Below, in pieces: positions 9,169-18,723 of a DNA stretch of 64,000 bases. The DNA comes from Sphingobacterium sp. SRCM116780. GTDB lineage: Bacteria > Bacteroidota > Bacteroidia > Sphingobacteriales > Sphingobacteriaceae. The notes under the pieces are model-generated. The model was not told the origin of the DNA. It saw nothing but the letters and a program-made list of their open reading frames with translations, and did no database searches. Made by a program: the position numbers and the translations under genes. The DNA lies in contig NZ_CP090446.1 of the NCBI RefSeq assembly GCF_021442025.1, positions 4,154,001 to 4,218,000 of the forward strand, written 5' to 3'. Numbering within the stretch: the stretch's first letter is position 1; each line of letters begins with the position of its first letter.

Positions 9169-10014
9169 ATGAAAGTATACATGCCGATTTTGATGTTCCT
9201 GTTTTCCTCATGCTCTTTTTTTGGCGGAAGTAAAACAATACCCAAGGGAAACTATCAAGTTATCTGTGGTTACACTGAAAAAAGCTACCTGGAACATAAG
9301 AGAGACGACATAAATAGTATCGATTGTCGTATAGCATGCGAATATCCAAGTTATCATCGATCTTTTTTGTCATTAAAAGATGATCATCATTATATCCTTG
9401 CGATAGATGATGTGTTATTACATGGTCAATACACATTTGACGATGATAAAATTATATTGGAAGATGAAAATAACGAATCTTTTCCATTAGAAATTATGCA
9501 AACAGAAGTAGGCTTTGTCCAATTAAAGGGAGATTTTTCAAATTTTAATTCGATTCGATTACCCAATAGTGGTAAACTATATATCAATCTTGCTTTAGAT
9601 GAAACAGCAGAACGAGAGAAACCAAGTAAATTTGATATAACGATCAATGAATGGCGTCATATTCCAACACAACTGGAGAATGAACAGCAGGTAAAACAAC
9701 GAGCTTTAAACTTTTTAGATTATTCAATTGCATACTTTCAACACATTAGCAATTCAGGGATTTATAATGATTTTAAAATAGACGCCATTGAATCCCCGAT
9801 TATATATGGTTCAAATGGGATAGCTTTGAAAGAATGGGCTGATGTTCCATTATTTTGGAAAGAATTATATTTTAACGATAACAATGCTCGAGTAGCTTAT
9901 GATTACTTATCTCAAGGATTTAAAAAAGGTGAGCGCGTAAAATACGGAATAAAGGGTAGTTTATTAGTGAGTTTCTATCTAAAAGACTTGCGAAATACGC
10001 TTGGTACTTTATAG
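9169..10014 (+). CDS. Putative lipoprotein of unknown function
   Basis: A 281-residue protein with a short hydrophobic N-terminus ending in a lipobox-like LFSSC, so Cys15 is the likely lipidation site and the protein should be anchored in the outer or inner membrane facing the periplasm. The middle (residues about 60-120) has alternating strands resembling a small copy-resistance or heat-shock-type beta domain, but I do not recognise a named family. The C-terminal half contains aromatic and charged residues without repeats. It stands alone between the rimM terminator and the SAM riboswitch. Confidence 0.7.
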   Translation: MKVYMPILMFLFSSCSFFGGSKTIPKGNYQVICGYTEKSYLEHKRDDINSIDCRIACEYPSYHRSFLSLKDDHHYILAIDDVLLHGQYTFDDDKIILEDENNESFPLEIMQTEVGFVQLKGDFSNFNSIRLPNSGKLYINLALDETAEREKPSKFDITINEWRHIPTQLENEQQVKQRALNFLDYSIAYFQHISNSGIYNDFKIDAIESPIIYGSNGIALKEWADVPLFWKELYFNDNNARVAYDYLSQGFKKGERVKYGIKGSLLVSFYLKDLRNTLGTL

Positions 10015-10139
10015 TAACTGCATTATATTGAGCATTTTTGATGTTTTTTGAAGCAAATTGCGATAAGATGAAGCACTATTTTTAACAAGCTTGTTAATAT
10101 TATTTTGATTATTTACTTCTATTACCGATATTAGCCGAT

Positions 10140-10243
10140 GCTTATAGAGAAAGGCAGAGGGACTAGACCCAATGAAGCCTTAGCAACCTGTTAATTTACA
10201 AGGTGCTACATTCTACCCCAACTCAGAGATGGGAAAGATAAGT
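10140..10243 (+). promoter_or_regulatory. SAM-I riboswitch (S-box) upstream of metF
   Basis: The conserved S-box core is present in order: P1 strand CTTAT (10141-10145), AGAG and GAGGGAC, the GAAGCC segment, GCAACC (10183-10188), AAGGTGCTA (10200-10208) and GAAAGATAAG (10233-10242), whose ATAAG closes P1. The aptamer lies about 60 nt before metF, a methionine-cycle gene, which fits SAM repression. No clear terminator hairpin with a U tract follows; only a weak ACAAG/CTTGT hairpin (10248-10261) is seen, so control may be translational or use another expression platform. Confidence 0.93.
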
Positions 10244-10304
10244 TGAAACAAGTTTACTTGTGCATTTCGATTTAAGCCAACCAAATCACATTTAAAAGAA
10301 ATTA

Positions 10305-11261
10305 ATGAAAATCGTTGATCATATCAATAATGCCAAAGGAAATACGTTGTTTTCTTTTGAGTTGTTGCCACCAGCAAAAGGACAAGGTATCCAGAGTATT
10401 TTTAAAACAATGGATGCACTTATGGAATTCAAGCCTCCTTTTATCGATGTGACTTATCATAGAGAAGATTATCTCTATAAGAAGCACGAAAGCGGTTTAT
10501 TAGAGCGTGTCGCTTATCGCAAACGCCCTGGTACAGTAGCGATCTGTGCGGCTATTATGAATAAGTATAAAGTCGATGCAGTACCGCATCTTATCTGCGG
10601 AGGTTTCACAAAAGAGGAAACGGAAAACGCATTAATCGACTTGAACTTCTTGGGTATCGACAATGTATTGGTCTTGAGAGGGGATGCTCGAAAAGGGGAT
10701 GCCGATTTCATTCCTACTGAAGGAGGTCATGCATTTGCAACGGATCTATTGCAGCAAGTTGCGGATATGAATCAAGGTCAGTACCTACATGAAGATATCG
10801 TAAGTTCAGAAAAGACAAACTTTTGTATTGGGGTTGCAGGTTATCCGGAAAAACATTTTGAAGCCCCGAACTTTAATACAGACTTCAAATGGTTGAAGAA
10901 AAAAGTAGAAATGGGTGCTGAATTTATTGTAACTCAAATGTTCTTCAATGTGGAAAAATATAAAGAGTTTGTCACCAAATGCAGAGAAAATGGTATTCAT
11001 GTTCCTATTATACCAGGATTAAAACCCTTGACAACAAAAAAGCAACTAATCACATTACCTAAGATTTTCCATTTGGATATTCCAGAAGAATTAAGTGAAG
11101 CAGTATCTGCGTGTAAAAATAATGCAGATGTACGACAGGTAGGTGAGGAGTGGTTAGTGGAACAATGTAGAGAGTTAATTAAGTTTGGTGCACCTGTTTT
11201 GCATTTTTATACCATGAGTAACCCAGGTCCAACAAAGAGTATTGTAGAAAAATTATTTTAA
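10305..11261 (+). CDS. metF: Methylenetetrahydrofolate reductase
   Basis: A 318-residue flavoprotein of the MTHFR family, which reduces 5,10-methylene-THF to 5-methyl-THF, the methyl donor for methionine synthase. The N-terminal FSFELLPP segment contains the family catalytic Glu (E19), and NVLVLRGDARKGD and QMFFNVEKY are the typical folate/FAD barrel motifs. The length is that of the bacterial catalytic domain without the eukaryotic regulatory domain. It is a single-gene unit: a SAM-I riboswitch in front and a strong terminator behind. No metH lies nearby. Confidence 0.96.
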   Translation: MKIVDHINNAKGNTLFSFELLPPAKGQGIQSIFKTMDALMEFKPPFIDVTYHREDYLYKKHESGLLERVAYRKRPGTVAICAAIMNKYKVDAVPHLICGGFTKEETENALIDLNFLGIDNVLVLRGDARKGDADFIPTEGGHAFATDLLQQVADMNQGQYLHEDIVSSEKTNFCIGVAGYPEKHFEAPNFNTDFKWLKKKVEMGAEFIVTQMFFNVEKYKEFVTKCRENGIHVPIIPGLKPLTTKKQLITLPKIFHLDIPEELSEAVSACKNNADVRQVGEEWLVEQCRELIKFGAPVLHFYTMSNPGPTKSIVEKLF

Positions 11262-11277
11262 CATATTTGAATATTAT

Positions 11278-11315
11278 AAAAAGAGCCTGTTATCGAGCTA
11301 TAACAGGCTCTTTTT
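11278..11315. terminator. Terminator after metF
   Basis: A perfect 16-bp stem: 11278-11293 with 11300-11315, loop CGAGCT, core arm GAGCCTGTTAT, flanked by A and T runs. Confidence 0.93.
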
Positions 11316-11441
11316 ATGTGTTGTAAATTTTTTGTTAAAAAAGGTTAATCGGTATAAAATGAAATCCCCTTTTGTTATATTTAGTTAAAAATCAGTTTAC
11401 AATTTGATTTATCGTTTAACCAAATATAACTTTTAGCAACA

Positions 11442-14400
11442 ATGAACTATACGAAAGTGAATAACACCTTAGGCTGGGTATGTGCCATCTTGGCAACATT
11501 AGTTTTTAGTATGACGGCCGAAAGGACGACCAGTTGGTGGGATACAGGCGAATTTATTGCCTCAGCTTATAAACTTCAGATTGTTCATCAACCTGGAGCA
11601 CCCTTATTTCTGATGTTGCAGAACATATTTTCAAATTTCGCTTTAGGTCATGTATCGCAGATTGCCTTTTGGATGAATATCGGTTCTGCTGTTTGCAGTG
11701 GTCTGACCGTTATGTTTTTATTTTGGACCATTACAGCTCTAGCTAAAAAAATTACCCATTCCGATGATCAACCCGTTGATAAAAATCAGCTTATTAAAAT
11801 AATGGGAGCAGGTGTGGTTGGAGCTTTAGCTTACAGTTTCTCCGATACATTTTGGTATTCAGCAGTGGAATCCGAAGTCTATGCCATGTCCTCCTTATGT
11901 ACAGCAGTCGTATTTTGGGCAATCCTGAAATGGGAGGCACGTGCAGATAAACCACAAGCAGATCGTTGGCTCATTGTCATTGCTTACGTAATAGGACTTT
12001 CAATTGGGGTTCATCTATTGAACCTATTGGTTATTCCAGCGATAGCACTCATTATTTATTTCAAGAAAACCGAACGAGCGACTTTCTGGGGGATCAGTAA
12101 AGCCATGTTAATTGGGCTTGGAATTTTAGCCTTTATCCTTTGGGGCGTGATCCAATACCTCATTAAATTTGCTGCTAAGTTTGATCTATTCTTTGTCAAT
12201 ACCATTGGATTCGGATTCGGTTCAGGTATATTGATTTTCGCAGTATTGATGATTGCAGCATTAATTTATGGCATCCACTACTCCATCAAAAAGGGGAAAG
12301 TTGTTTTGAATACAGCCCTTTTAGCAACCTGTTTTATACTATTGGGGTATAGCTCTTTCACCATGGTGTTGCTTCGAGCAGAAGCCAACCCCTCACTAAA
12401 CAATAATGACCCTGAAAATGTCTTCTCTTTTTTAGGATATTTGAGTCGGGAGCAGTATGAATCAGAACCATTGGTAAAAGGCCCATACTTTGATTCAAAT
12501 CCAATAGATGTTAATGAACGCGTTGATTATAGAAAAGACAGCCATCAATATACTGCAATAAAAAGATCATCAAGCTATCAATTTGATCGAGAGACGATCT
12601 TCCCAAGAATTTATAGTCAAAAACCATATCATCAATATTTTTATAAAGGATATTTAGGCATTGAAGAAGGAAGACAAGCAAATTTTACAGATAATTTGAA
12701 ATTCTTTTTTAATTATCAGATCGGACACATGTATGCCCGTTATTTTCTTTGGAACTTTGTTGGACGTCAAAATGATCAACAAGGAAATGGTTCCTTAGCA
12801 GAAGGGAATTGGCTGTCAGGTATCAAAGCGATTGACAATTTGCATCTAGGAGGACAGTCCAAATTATCGGATGAGATGATTCATAATCCATCCCGGAACA
12901 CCTACTTTTTTCTTCCCTTGTTAATTGGGCTCTCTGGTGCGCTGTGGCACTTTAAACGGAATAAGAAAGATGCAGCTGTCGTTGGTTTGTTATTTGTGTT
13001 TACAGGATTGGCTATCGTCGTATACTTAAATCAATCCCCTTTACAGCCGCGTGAACGAGATTATGCCTATGCAGGATCATTTTATGCTTTTACCATCTGG
13101 ATTGGTTTGGGTGTATTTGCCATTTCAGAGTTTCTCAAAAAGTATATCAATGAACGAAATGCAGCCCTCTTGGCAACATCATTCTGCCTTATTGCTGCAC
13201 CTTTGATACTCCTTAATCAAAATTGGGATGACCATAACCGGTCAGAGAAATCATTGGCAAGAGATGTTGCAAAAAATTATCTGGAAACATGCGCTCCCAA
13301 TGCTATTCTATTCACTTATGGTGATCACGATACCTTTCCCCTCTGGTATTTACAAGAAGTGGAAGCTGTACGTCGAGATGTGAGAATCGTAGTCATTAGT
13401 TATTTGGCTTCCGATTGGTATTTTCGTCAAGTGAAAAATGGAACCTATCAAGCAGCAGGACTGCCTATAACCATTCCGAATGAAAAAGTGGCAAAAGGAA
13501 TCCGCGAATCTTTGCCTTACCATGACCTGAATTTAGCTGGATCTACGGATATTAACTTGTTGCTGGAGTTCTTATTATCCGATAGTAATGATAATAAACT
13601 TCAAATGAGAGATGGACAGTATGAAAATTTCTTACCAACAAAGCATTTCAAACTTGCTGTCAATAAAGCTGATGTGATCCAAAATCAAGTTGTGCCTAAA
13701 GAATGGGAAAATGAAATAGCAAATCATCTGGAATGGACTTTTAATAATGATTATGTAACCCGAGCAGATCTAGGTTTGATGTCAGTTCTTGTCAATAACA
13801 ATTGGCAAAGACCAATCTATTTTTCCACTATGATCCCAAGTGAAAACTTAATGGGATTAGATAAATACATGGTCAATGAGGGGTTTGCCAATCGCTTAAT
13901 GCCCATAGAGGCAAAACTTGCAGAAGGAGAATCATTAATTAATGCAGATAATTTGTATAAAAATATTGTTGGAAAATATGTTTGGGGAAATATACATCAA
14001 GCAACCTATTTGGATACAGATTCCTTTCGTTTTGCAGGGATGTATGCCGAGGAAATTTTTGGAAAAGCAGCAAGAACACTACTCGCACAGGGGAAAACAG
14101 AGCAAGCTCGACAAGTGGCTGTAAAAGCATGTAACGAACTACCGCAACGCTTATATAGTATGTCTGATGTGACGAGTTATGCCGATGTTATCGATACACT
14201 TTATAAGACAGGGGAAACAAAGTTTGCCAATCAGTTAGTCGATCGTAATATGAAATTTTTAACCGAACATATGGACTACTATCAGCAATTGGCTAAGGAC
14301 AAACCAGAAACAGGACTGGAAGTTCGCAACATAAAAATGGCTATTGACTCGGTCAATTTGTATGAACGGATACTCGCCAGTACACAAGAAAAGGATCGTT

Positions 14401-14456
14401 ATGCATATGTAGCAGATTTGGGTCGAAAATATAAACAGATGTATCTCGGAGAGTGA
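11442..14456 (+). CDS. DUF2723 polytopic membrane protein, putative GT-C glycosyltransferase
   Basis: A 1004-residue protein of the DUF2723 family, conserved in Bacteroidota and annotated as glycosyltransferase family 117 in some resources. The N-terminal half has about ten or more hydrophobic segments, starting LGWVCAILATLVFSMT, with an early acidic loop TTSWWDTGEFIASAYKLQ that resembles the catalytic Asp loop of GT-C fold enzymes. An inner-membrane cluster follows near residues 480-590. The C-terminal half is soluble, with GDHDTFPLWYLQ and a TPR-like tail. The likely role is transfer of sugars from polyprenyl phosphate to exported proteins or glycans; the substrate is unknown. Monocistronic. 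Confidence 0.85.
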   Translation: MNYTKVNNTLGWVCAILATLVFSMTAERTTSWWDTGEFIASAYKLQIVHQPGAPLFLMLQNIFSNFALGHVSQIAFWMNIGSAVCSGLTVMFLFWTITALAKKITHSDDQPVDKNQLIKIMGAGVVGALAYSFSDTFWYSAVESEVYAMSSLCTAVVFWAILKWEARADKPQADRWLIVIAYVIGLSIGVHLLNLLVIPAIALIIYFKKTERATFWGISKAMLIGLGILAFILWGVIQYLIKFAAKFDLFFVNTIGFGFGSGILIFAVLMIAALIYGIHYSIKKGKVVLNTALLATCFILLGYSSFTMVLLRAEANPSLNNNDPENVFSFLGYLSREQYESEPLVKGPYFDSNPIDVNERVDYRKDSHQYTAIKRSSSYQFDRETIFPRIYSQKPYHQYFYKGYLGIEEGRQANFTDNLKFFFNYQIGHMYARYFLWNFVGRQNDQQGNGSLAEGNWLSGIKAIDNLHLGGQSKLSDEMIHNPSRNTYFFLPLLIGLSGALWHFKRNKKDAAVVGLLFVFTGLAIVVYLNQSPLQPRERDYAYAGSFYAFTIWIGLGVFAISEFLKKYINERNAALLATSFCLIAAPLILLNQNWDDHNRSEKSLARDVAKNYLETCAPNAILFTYGDHDTFPLWYLQEVEAVRRDVRIVVISYLASDWYFRQVKNGTYQAAGLPITIPNEKVAKGIRESLPYHDLNLAGSTDINLLLEFLLSDSNDNKLQMRDGQYENFLPTKHFKLAVNKADVIQNQVVPKEWENEIANHLEWTFNNDYVTRADLGLMSVLVNNNWQRPIYFSTMIPSENLMGLDKYMVNEGFANRLMPIEAKLAEGESLINADNLYKNIVGKYVWGNIHQATYLDTDSFRFAGMYAEEIFGKAARTLLAQGKTEQARQVAVKACNELPQRLYSMSDVTSYADVIDTLYKTGETKFANQLVDRNMKFLTEHMDYYQQLAKDKPETGLEVRNIKMAIDSVNLYERILASTQEKDRYAYVADLGRKYKQMYLGE

Positions 14457-14468
14457 TGGATCATAAAA

Positions 14469-14490
14469 AAGGGAAGCATTTGCTTCCCTT
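14469..14490. terminator. Bidirectional terminator between DUF2723 gene and glnS
   Basis: AAGGGAAGC (14469-14477) pairs with GCTTCCCTT (14482-14490) across an ATTT loop, with A and T runs on its sides. The two flanking genes converge here. Confidence 0.85.
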
Positions 14491-14498
14491 TCTATTTA

Positions 14499-16169
14499 TT
14501 ATTGTGCTTTTTTAACCTCTTTCGCCCAAGAGTCTTTTAGTCCGACCGTTCGATTAAAAACCAAACACTCTGGTTTTGAAGTTGTATCTAACGTAAAATA
14601 TCCCAATCGAATAAATTGATAACCTTTACCTGGTACCGCATGTAATAAATCAGGCTCTATGAATGCTTTACCAATTTTTAAACTTTCTGGATTGATCGAT
14701 TCTTTAAAGTTTTCTGCTGCTGCAGGATTTTCATCATTAAATAAACGATCGTATAACCTGATTTCAGCTTCTTTGGCATGTTGAACAGAAACCCAATGTA
14801 TAGTACCTTTTACTTTGATACCCGAAGTATCTTCACCAGATTTTGAATTTGGAACATAGGTACAATGTACTTCCGTCACATTTCCATGCTCATCTTTAAC
14901 AAAATCATGGCAGGTCACGATATATGCATTTTTTAAACGTACAGAAAGACCTGGACCTAAACGGAAAAACTTCTTAGGCGCATCTTCCATAAAATCATCA
15001 CGCTCTATCCACAATTCATTTGAGAAAGGAATGCTGCGTGATCCTTCACCATCTTCAACCTCTGGATTATTCTCACCATGCAATTCTTCCACATGATCGG
15101 TAGGAAGATTGGTGATCACTAATTTGATCGGATCCAATACCGCCATTCTTCTCCAAGCAGTTTTGTTTAAATCTTCACGAATACAGAATTCTAAAAGACT
15201 GACATCGATCATATTCTCACGCTTAGCGACTCCGATTTTATCACAAAATATACGAATACTCGCTGGTGTATATCCTCTTCTTCGTAAACCAGAAATTGTT
15301 GGCATACGTGGATCATCCCAACTCGCTACAAATTTGTCATTGACTAATTGAAGTAATTTGCGTTTACTCATGACCGTATAAGTCATGTTTAAACGAGCAA
15401 ATTCGTATTGCTTAGAAGGGAAAATTTCTAATTTCTCAATACACCAATCATATAAAGGACGATGTGGGATAAATTCTAATGTACAAACAGAATGCGTAAT
15501 TTTTTCAATAGAATCAGATTGACCATGAGCAAAATCATACATCGGGTAAATACACCATTTATCACCAGTACGGTGATGATGGGCATGTTTGATGCGGTAT
15601 AATAACGGATCACGCAAATGCATATTCGGATTTGCTAGATCTATTTTAGCACGCAATACTTTTTCACCATCTTGATATTTGCCATCTTTCATCTCTTGAA
15701 AAAGAGTTAAATTCTCTTCGATGCTGCGACTACGACCAGGAGTCGGAACTCCAGGCTCCGTTGGTGCACCTTTTGCTGCTGCAATTTCTTCAGCGGTACT
15801 ATCATCAACATACGCTAAGCCTTTTTCTATTAACGTAACAGCATACTGATATAAGGTGTCAAAATAATCAGAAGTATATAATTCCTGAGCCCAGTTAAAG
15901 CCCAACCATTGGATGTCTTTTTTTATACTTTCAACGTACTCTGTATCTTCCGTAACCGGATTTGTATCGTCAAAACGTAAGTTTGTCTGGCCATTATACT
16001 TTTGAGCTAAACCGAAATTTAAACAAATAGATTTAGCATGACCAATGTGAAGATAGCCGTTTGGCTCGGGAGGGAAACGTGTTAATACACGACCATCATG
16101 TGTCCCATTACGAAGATCGTCTTCGATAATTTCTTCAATAAAATTTAATGATTTCTCCTCGTTTATCAT
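14499..16169 (-). CDS. glnS: Glutaminyl-tRNA synthetase
   Basis: A 556-residue class I aminoacyl-tRNA synthetase. The HIGH signature is HIGH at residues 41-44, within PPEPNGYLHIGHAKSI, and the KMSKS equivalent is VMSKR (266-270). The GlnRS-type anticodon-binding beta-barrels follow from about residue 340, and the length equals the E. coli enzyme. It charges tRNA-Gln with glutamine, so this organism has at least the direct route. A TAACTTTG -7-like element on the minus strand (16181-16174) lies so close to the start codon that the mRNA could be almost leaderless. Confidence 0.97.
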   Translation of the reverse strand: MINEEKSLNFIEEIIEDDLRNGTHDGRVLTRFPPEPNGYLHIGHAKSICLNFGLAQKYNGQTNLRFDDTNPVTEDTEYVESIKKDIQWLGFNWAQELYTSDYFDTLYQYAVTLIEKGLAYVDDSTAEEIAAAKGAPTEPGVPTPGRSRSIEENLTLFQEMKDGKYQDGEKVLRAKIDLANPNMHLRDPLLYRIKHAHHHRTGDKWCIYPMYDFAHGQSDSIEKITHSVCTLEFIPHRPLYDWCIEKLEIFPSKQYEFARLNMTYTVMSKRKLLQLVNDKFVASWDDPRMPTISGLRRRGYTPASIRIFCDKIGVAKRENMIDVSLLEFCIREDLNKTAWRRMAVLDPIKLVITNLPTDHVEELHGENNPEVEDGEGSRSIPFSNELWIERDDFMEDAPKKFFRLGPGLSVRLKNAYIVTCHDFVKDEHGNVTEVHCTYVPNSKSGEDTSGIKVKGTIHWVSVQHAKEAEIRLYDRLFNDENPAAAENFKESINPESLKIGKAFIEPDLLHAVPGKGYQFIRLGYFTLDTTSKPECLVFNRTVGLKDSWAKEVKKAQ

Positions 16170-16173
16170 AACA

Positions 16174-16181
16174 CAAAGTTA
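16174..16181 (-). promoter_or_regulatory. Candidate -7 element for glnS
   Basis: Read on the minus strand this is TAACTTTG, matching TAnnTTTG. It ends 4 bp before the ATG, predicting a transcript with almost no leader. No TTG is present at the -33 spacing, so support is limited. Confidence 0.35.
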
Positions 16182-16308
16182 AGTATTACTTCGAATTATC
16201 CGTAGTAGTTCGTGTATTTTAAAATAAGATAATCGAAAGTAAGGTATAAGAGCATTGTAGAAACTCTTGAGGCAGGAGTAAGTTGATATTAAGTAGCGAC
16301 TTGAAAAT

Positions 16309-16336
16309 AAAGAAGGTCGGAATTCCGACCTTCTTT
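16309..16336. terminator. Terminator downstream of carbonic anhydrase gene
   Basis: AAAGAAGGTCGG (16309-16320) pairs perfectly with CCGACCTTCTTT (16325-16336) around an AATT loop. It ends the can/sulP transcript on the minus strand. Confidence 0.85.
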
Positions 16337-16344
16337 ATGGGATG

Positions 16345-16992
16345 CTATTTGTAGGCAAATACTTTACCTAATGTCTCATTATTCGTGAAAGTTGTATGTA
16401 GATCTTCTAAAGACCCTGTACCGATATTGATGACTGTACCATGAACAGCTAATGGTTGACCTGATTTCCATGCATTTTGTACAATTGAAGTCGTACAAAG
16501 ATTGAAAACCTGTTCGATGACATTCAATTCAACCAACCGATCCTCTTTTTTCTCCTGGTTGTCAATGGCATCAATTTCCGCAGCATGTAATCGATAAACA
16601 TCTTTAATGTGACATAACCAGTTGTCAATAACACCAAATTGCTTACGGCTTAATGAAGCTGCAACACCACCGCATCCATAATGTCCTGCTACGATAATAT
16701 GTTTTACCTTCAAAACAGATACAGCATAATCCAGCACACTTAACATATTCATATCTGAATGAACACATACATTCGCAATATTACGGTGGACAAATACTTC
16801 TCCAGGCTTAGTTCCTGTAATTTCATTTGCAGGAACACGGCTATCGGCACAACCTATCCATAAAATTTCAGGATTTTGACCTTTTGCTAATTGTTGAAAA
16901 CGACCTGTTTTGTCCTCTTTAACAAAATCCATCCAGTCACGATTTCCTTGCAAAATTTTCTCAAACCCTAATTTTAAATCTTGATTTTCCAT
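16345..16992 (-). CDS. can: Beta-class carbonic anhydrase
   Basis: A 215-residue beta-carbonic anhydrase that interconverts CO2 and bicarbonate. The zinc ligands and catalytic dyad are visible: C48 and D50-R52 in IGCADSRVPANEI, then H104 and C107 in AGHYGCGG. There is no signal peptide, so it is cytoplasmic. It lies 98 bp downstream of a SulP transporter on the same strand. That neighbour pair is known from several bacteria and suggests that the SulP protein moves bicarbonate, with the anhydrase equilibrating it for carboxylases. Confidence 0.94.
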   Translation of the reverse strand: MENQDLKLGFEKILQGNRDWMDFVKEDKTGRFQQLAKGQNPEILWIGCADSRVPANEITGTKPGEVFVHRNIANVCVHSDMNMLSVLDYAVSVLKVKHIIVAGHYGCGGVAASLSRKQFGVIDNWLCHIKDVYRLHAAEIDAIDNQEKKEDRLVELNVIEQVFNLCTTSIVQNAWKSGQPLAVHGTVINIGTGSLEDLHTTFTNNETLGKVFAYK

Positions 16993-17090
16993 TTTATATT
17001 TATTTTTTGATATAGCTCTTTTCTTGCGATGAGCTGTTTATATGATCCTCAATAGGATACAAATTTCGTTAATTAATTGTTTTTATTTTA

Positions 17091-18629
17091 TTATTTTTTC
17101 TTGTAAACGATATCCGTCAATTCGATTCGTTTCCCTTTGTTCAAGGCATTTTGTTCAAAGTCCTTAATGACTTCAATCACATCTTTATCAATGAATTTAC
17201 TTTGAGATCCATTAATAACGATTAATCCAACAGACTTAGGGAGACTATATAACTTTTGTTGAATAGGAACCTTATTTAAAAAAGAAACCTCTTCAGCTAA
17301 AGTAATGATTGCTTTATCATATTCAGTATGTTTTTCGATGTCGAATTTAAATGCGTTTTGCATATTCGCTTTCAAAATATAGAACGTTGCCACAACGATA
17401 CCGACACCAACTCCCATTAATAGATCCGTACAAATAATAGCCACAAGAGTAACAAAGAATGGAATAAATTGATCCAATCCTTTTTTATACATCGATGTAA
17501 ATAAAGCTGGTTTAGCCAATTTATATCCCGTTTGCAGTAAAATTGCAGCTAAACACGATAGCGGTATTAAATTCAAAATACCAGGAATCAATAAGATGGC
17601 TAATAATAACCACATGCCATGAAGAACAGCAGATTGTCTAGTTCTTCCACCTGCATTTACATTCGCAGAAGAACGTACAATAACAGATGTCATCGGTAAA
17701 CCACCTAAAAGACCACTAGTCATATTTCCAATACCCTGTGCGATTAGCTCTCTGTTTGTTGGTGAGTTTCTTTTCAAAGGATCTATTTTATCCACTGCTT
17801 CAATACTCAATAAAGTTTCCAAACTCGCAATGATCGCGATAGTAATGGCGACTATCCAAACATCCTTATTGACAATTTGTGTGAAATCGGGAAGCGTAAA
17901 TAATCCTGTAAATTCGGAGAAAGAATTTACAATCGGAACCAGGACAAACTGAGCATCTGTCAATTGCAGACTTGTACCATTAAAAGCATAAGTTAAACCT
18001 ATACCTAAAGCAACAACAATTAGCGGTGCAGGGATGCTGTTTAATTTTGGTATTTTGGACCAGTAGATTAAAACGATCAAGGAAAGAATACAAATAATAA
18101 AAGCACCTAAACCGACAGAAGATAATAATGTATCTGTAAATGCAGCAATTCCATGGCCATTATCAAATTCGAATGCATGGGGTTCAGTCATCCCCAGCGC
18201 CAACGGAATTTGTTTTAATATAATGGTAATACCAATAGCGGCAAGCATACCCACAATAACAGAAGATGGAAAATAATTACCAATCATACCTGCTTTAGCG
18301 ATACCTAAGATCAGCTGAATAACACCCGCTAGAAGCACCGCTAATAAAAATGTTTCATAAGCCCCAAGACTCTGAATAGCACCGAGTACAATTACTGTAA
18401 GTCCAGCAGCGGGACCACTAACACTTAAAGGCGATTTACTGATAGAAGAAACGACCACCCCGCCGATGACTCCTGTTAACAATCCTGCAAACAATGGCGC
18501 ACCAGAGGCCATTGCAATACCCAAACATAGTGGAAGTGCTACTAAAAACACCACAACACTAGCAGGTACATCATATTTTAAGTCTCTTTTCGAAAGTTTA
18601 AGAAAAGCAGACATACGAGTTCCAAACAT
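17091..18629 (-). CDS. SulP-family anion transporter, probably bicarbonate
   Basis: A 512-residue SulP/SLC26 membrane protein with a hydrophobic transport domain of the expected 12-14 segments (residues about 20-430). It carries the typical GLLTGVIGGVV and SVSGPAAGLTV segments near the first transmembrane helices. A short C-terminal region (LPKSVGLIVINGSQSKFID) is what remains of a STAS-like domain. The downstream neighbour is a beta-carbonic anhydrase, which favours bicarbonate, or Na+/bicarbonate, over sulfate as substrate. The start may be Met1 or Met6. Confidence 0.9.
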   Translation of the reverse strand: MFGTRMSAFLKLSKRDLKYDVPASVVVFLVALPLCLGIAMASGAPLFAGLLTGVIGGVVVSSISKSPLSVSGPAAGLTVIVLGAIQSLGAYETFLLAVLLAGVIQLILGIAKAGMIGNYFPSSVIVGMLAAIGITIILKQIPLALGMTEPHAFEFDNGHGIAAFTDTLLSSVGLGAFIICILSLIVLIYWSKIPKLNSIPAPLIVVALGIGLTYAFNGTSLQLTDAQFVLVPIVNSFSEFTGLFTLPDFTQIVNKDVWIVAITIAIIASLETLLSIEAVDKIDPLKRNSPTNRELIAQGIGNMTSGLLGGLPMTSVIVRSSANVNAGGRTRQSAVLHGMWLLLAILLIPGILNLIPLSCLAAILLQTGYKLAKPALFTSMYKKGLDQFIPFFVTLVAIICTDLLMGVGVGIVVATFYILKANMQNAFKFDIEKHTEYDKAIITLAEEVSFLNKVPIQQKLYSLPKSVGLIVINGSQSKFIDKDVIEVIKDFEQNALNKGKRIELTDIVYKKK

Positions 18630-18723
18630 TAGTTTTTTGTCTAAATTTTGTCTAATTTTTACGATATTTTACTCTAACCAGATCTGATTAGAAGTGATTG
18701 CGTGCGAAAGCACAGACAAGAAA

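Noticed and set aside
8913..9245. Minus-strand open frame over the rimM end and terminator
   Set aside because: It runs through a strong terminator stem and overlaps two real genes; the predicted protein is low complexity.
10248..10261. ACAAG/CTTGT hairpin as the terminator of the SAM riboswitch
   Set aside because: The stem is only 5 bp and no U tract follows, so it is unlikely to terminate transcription.
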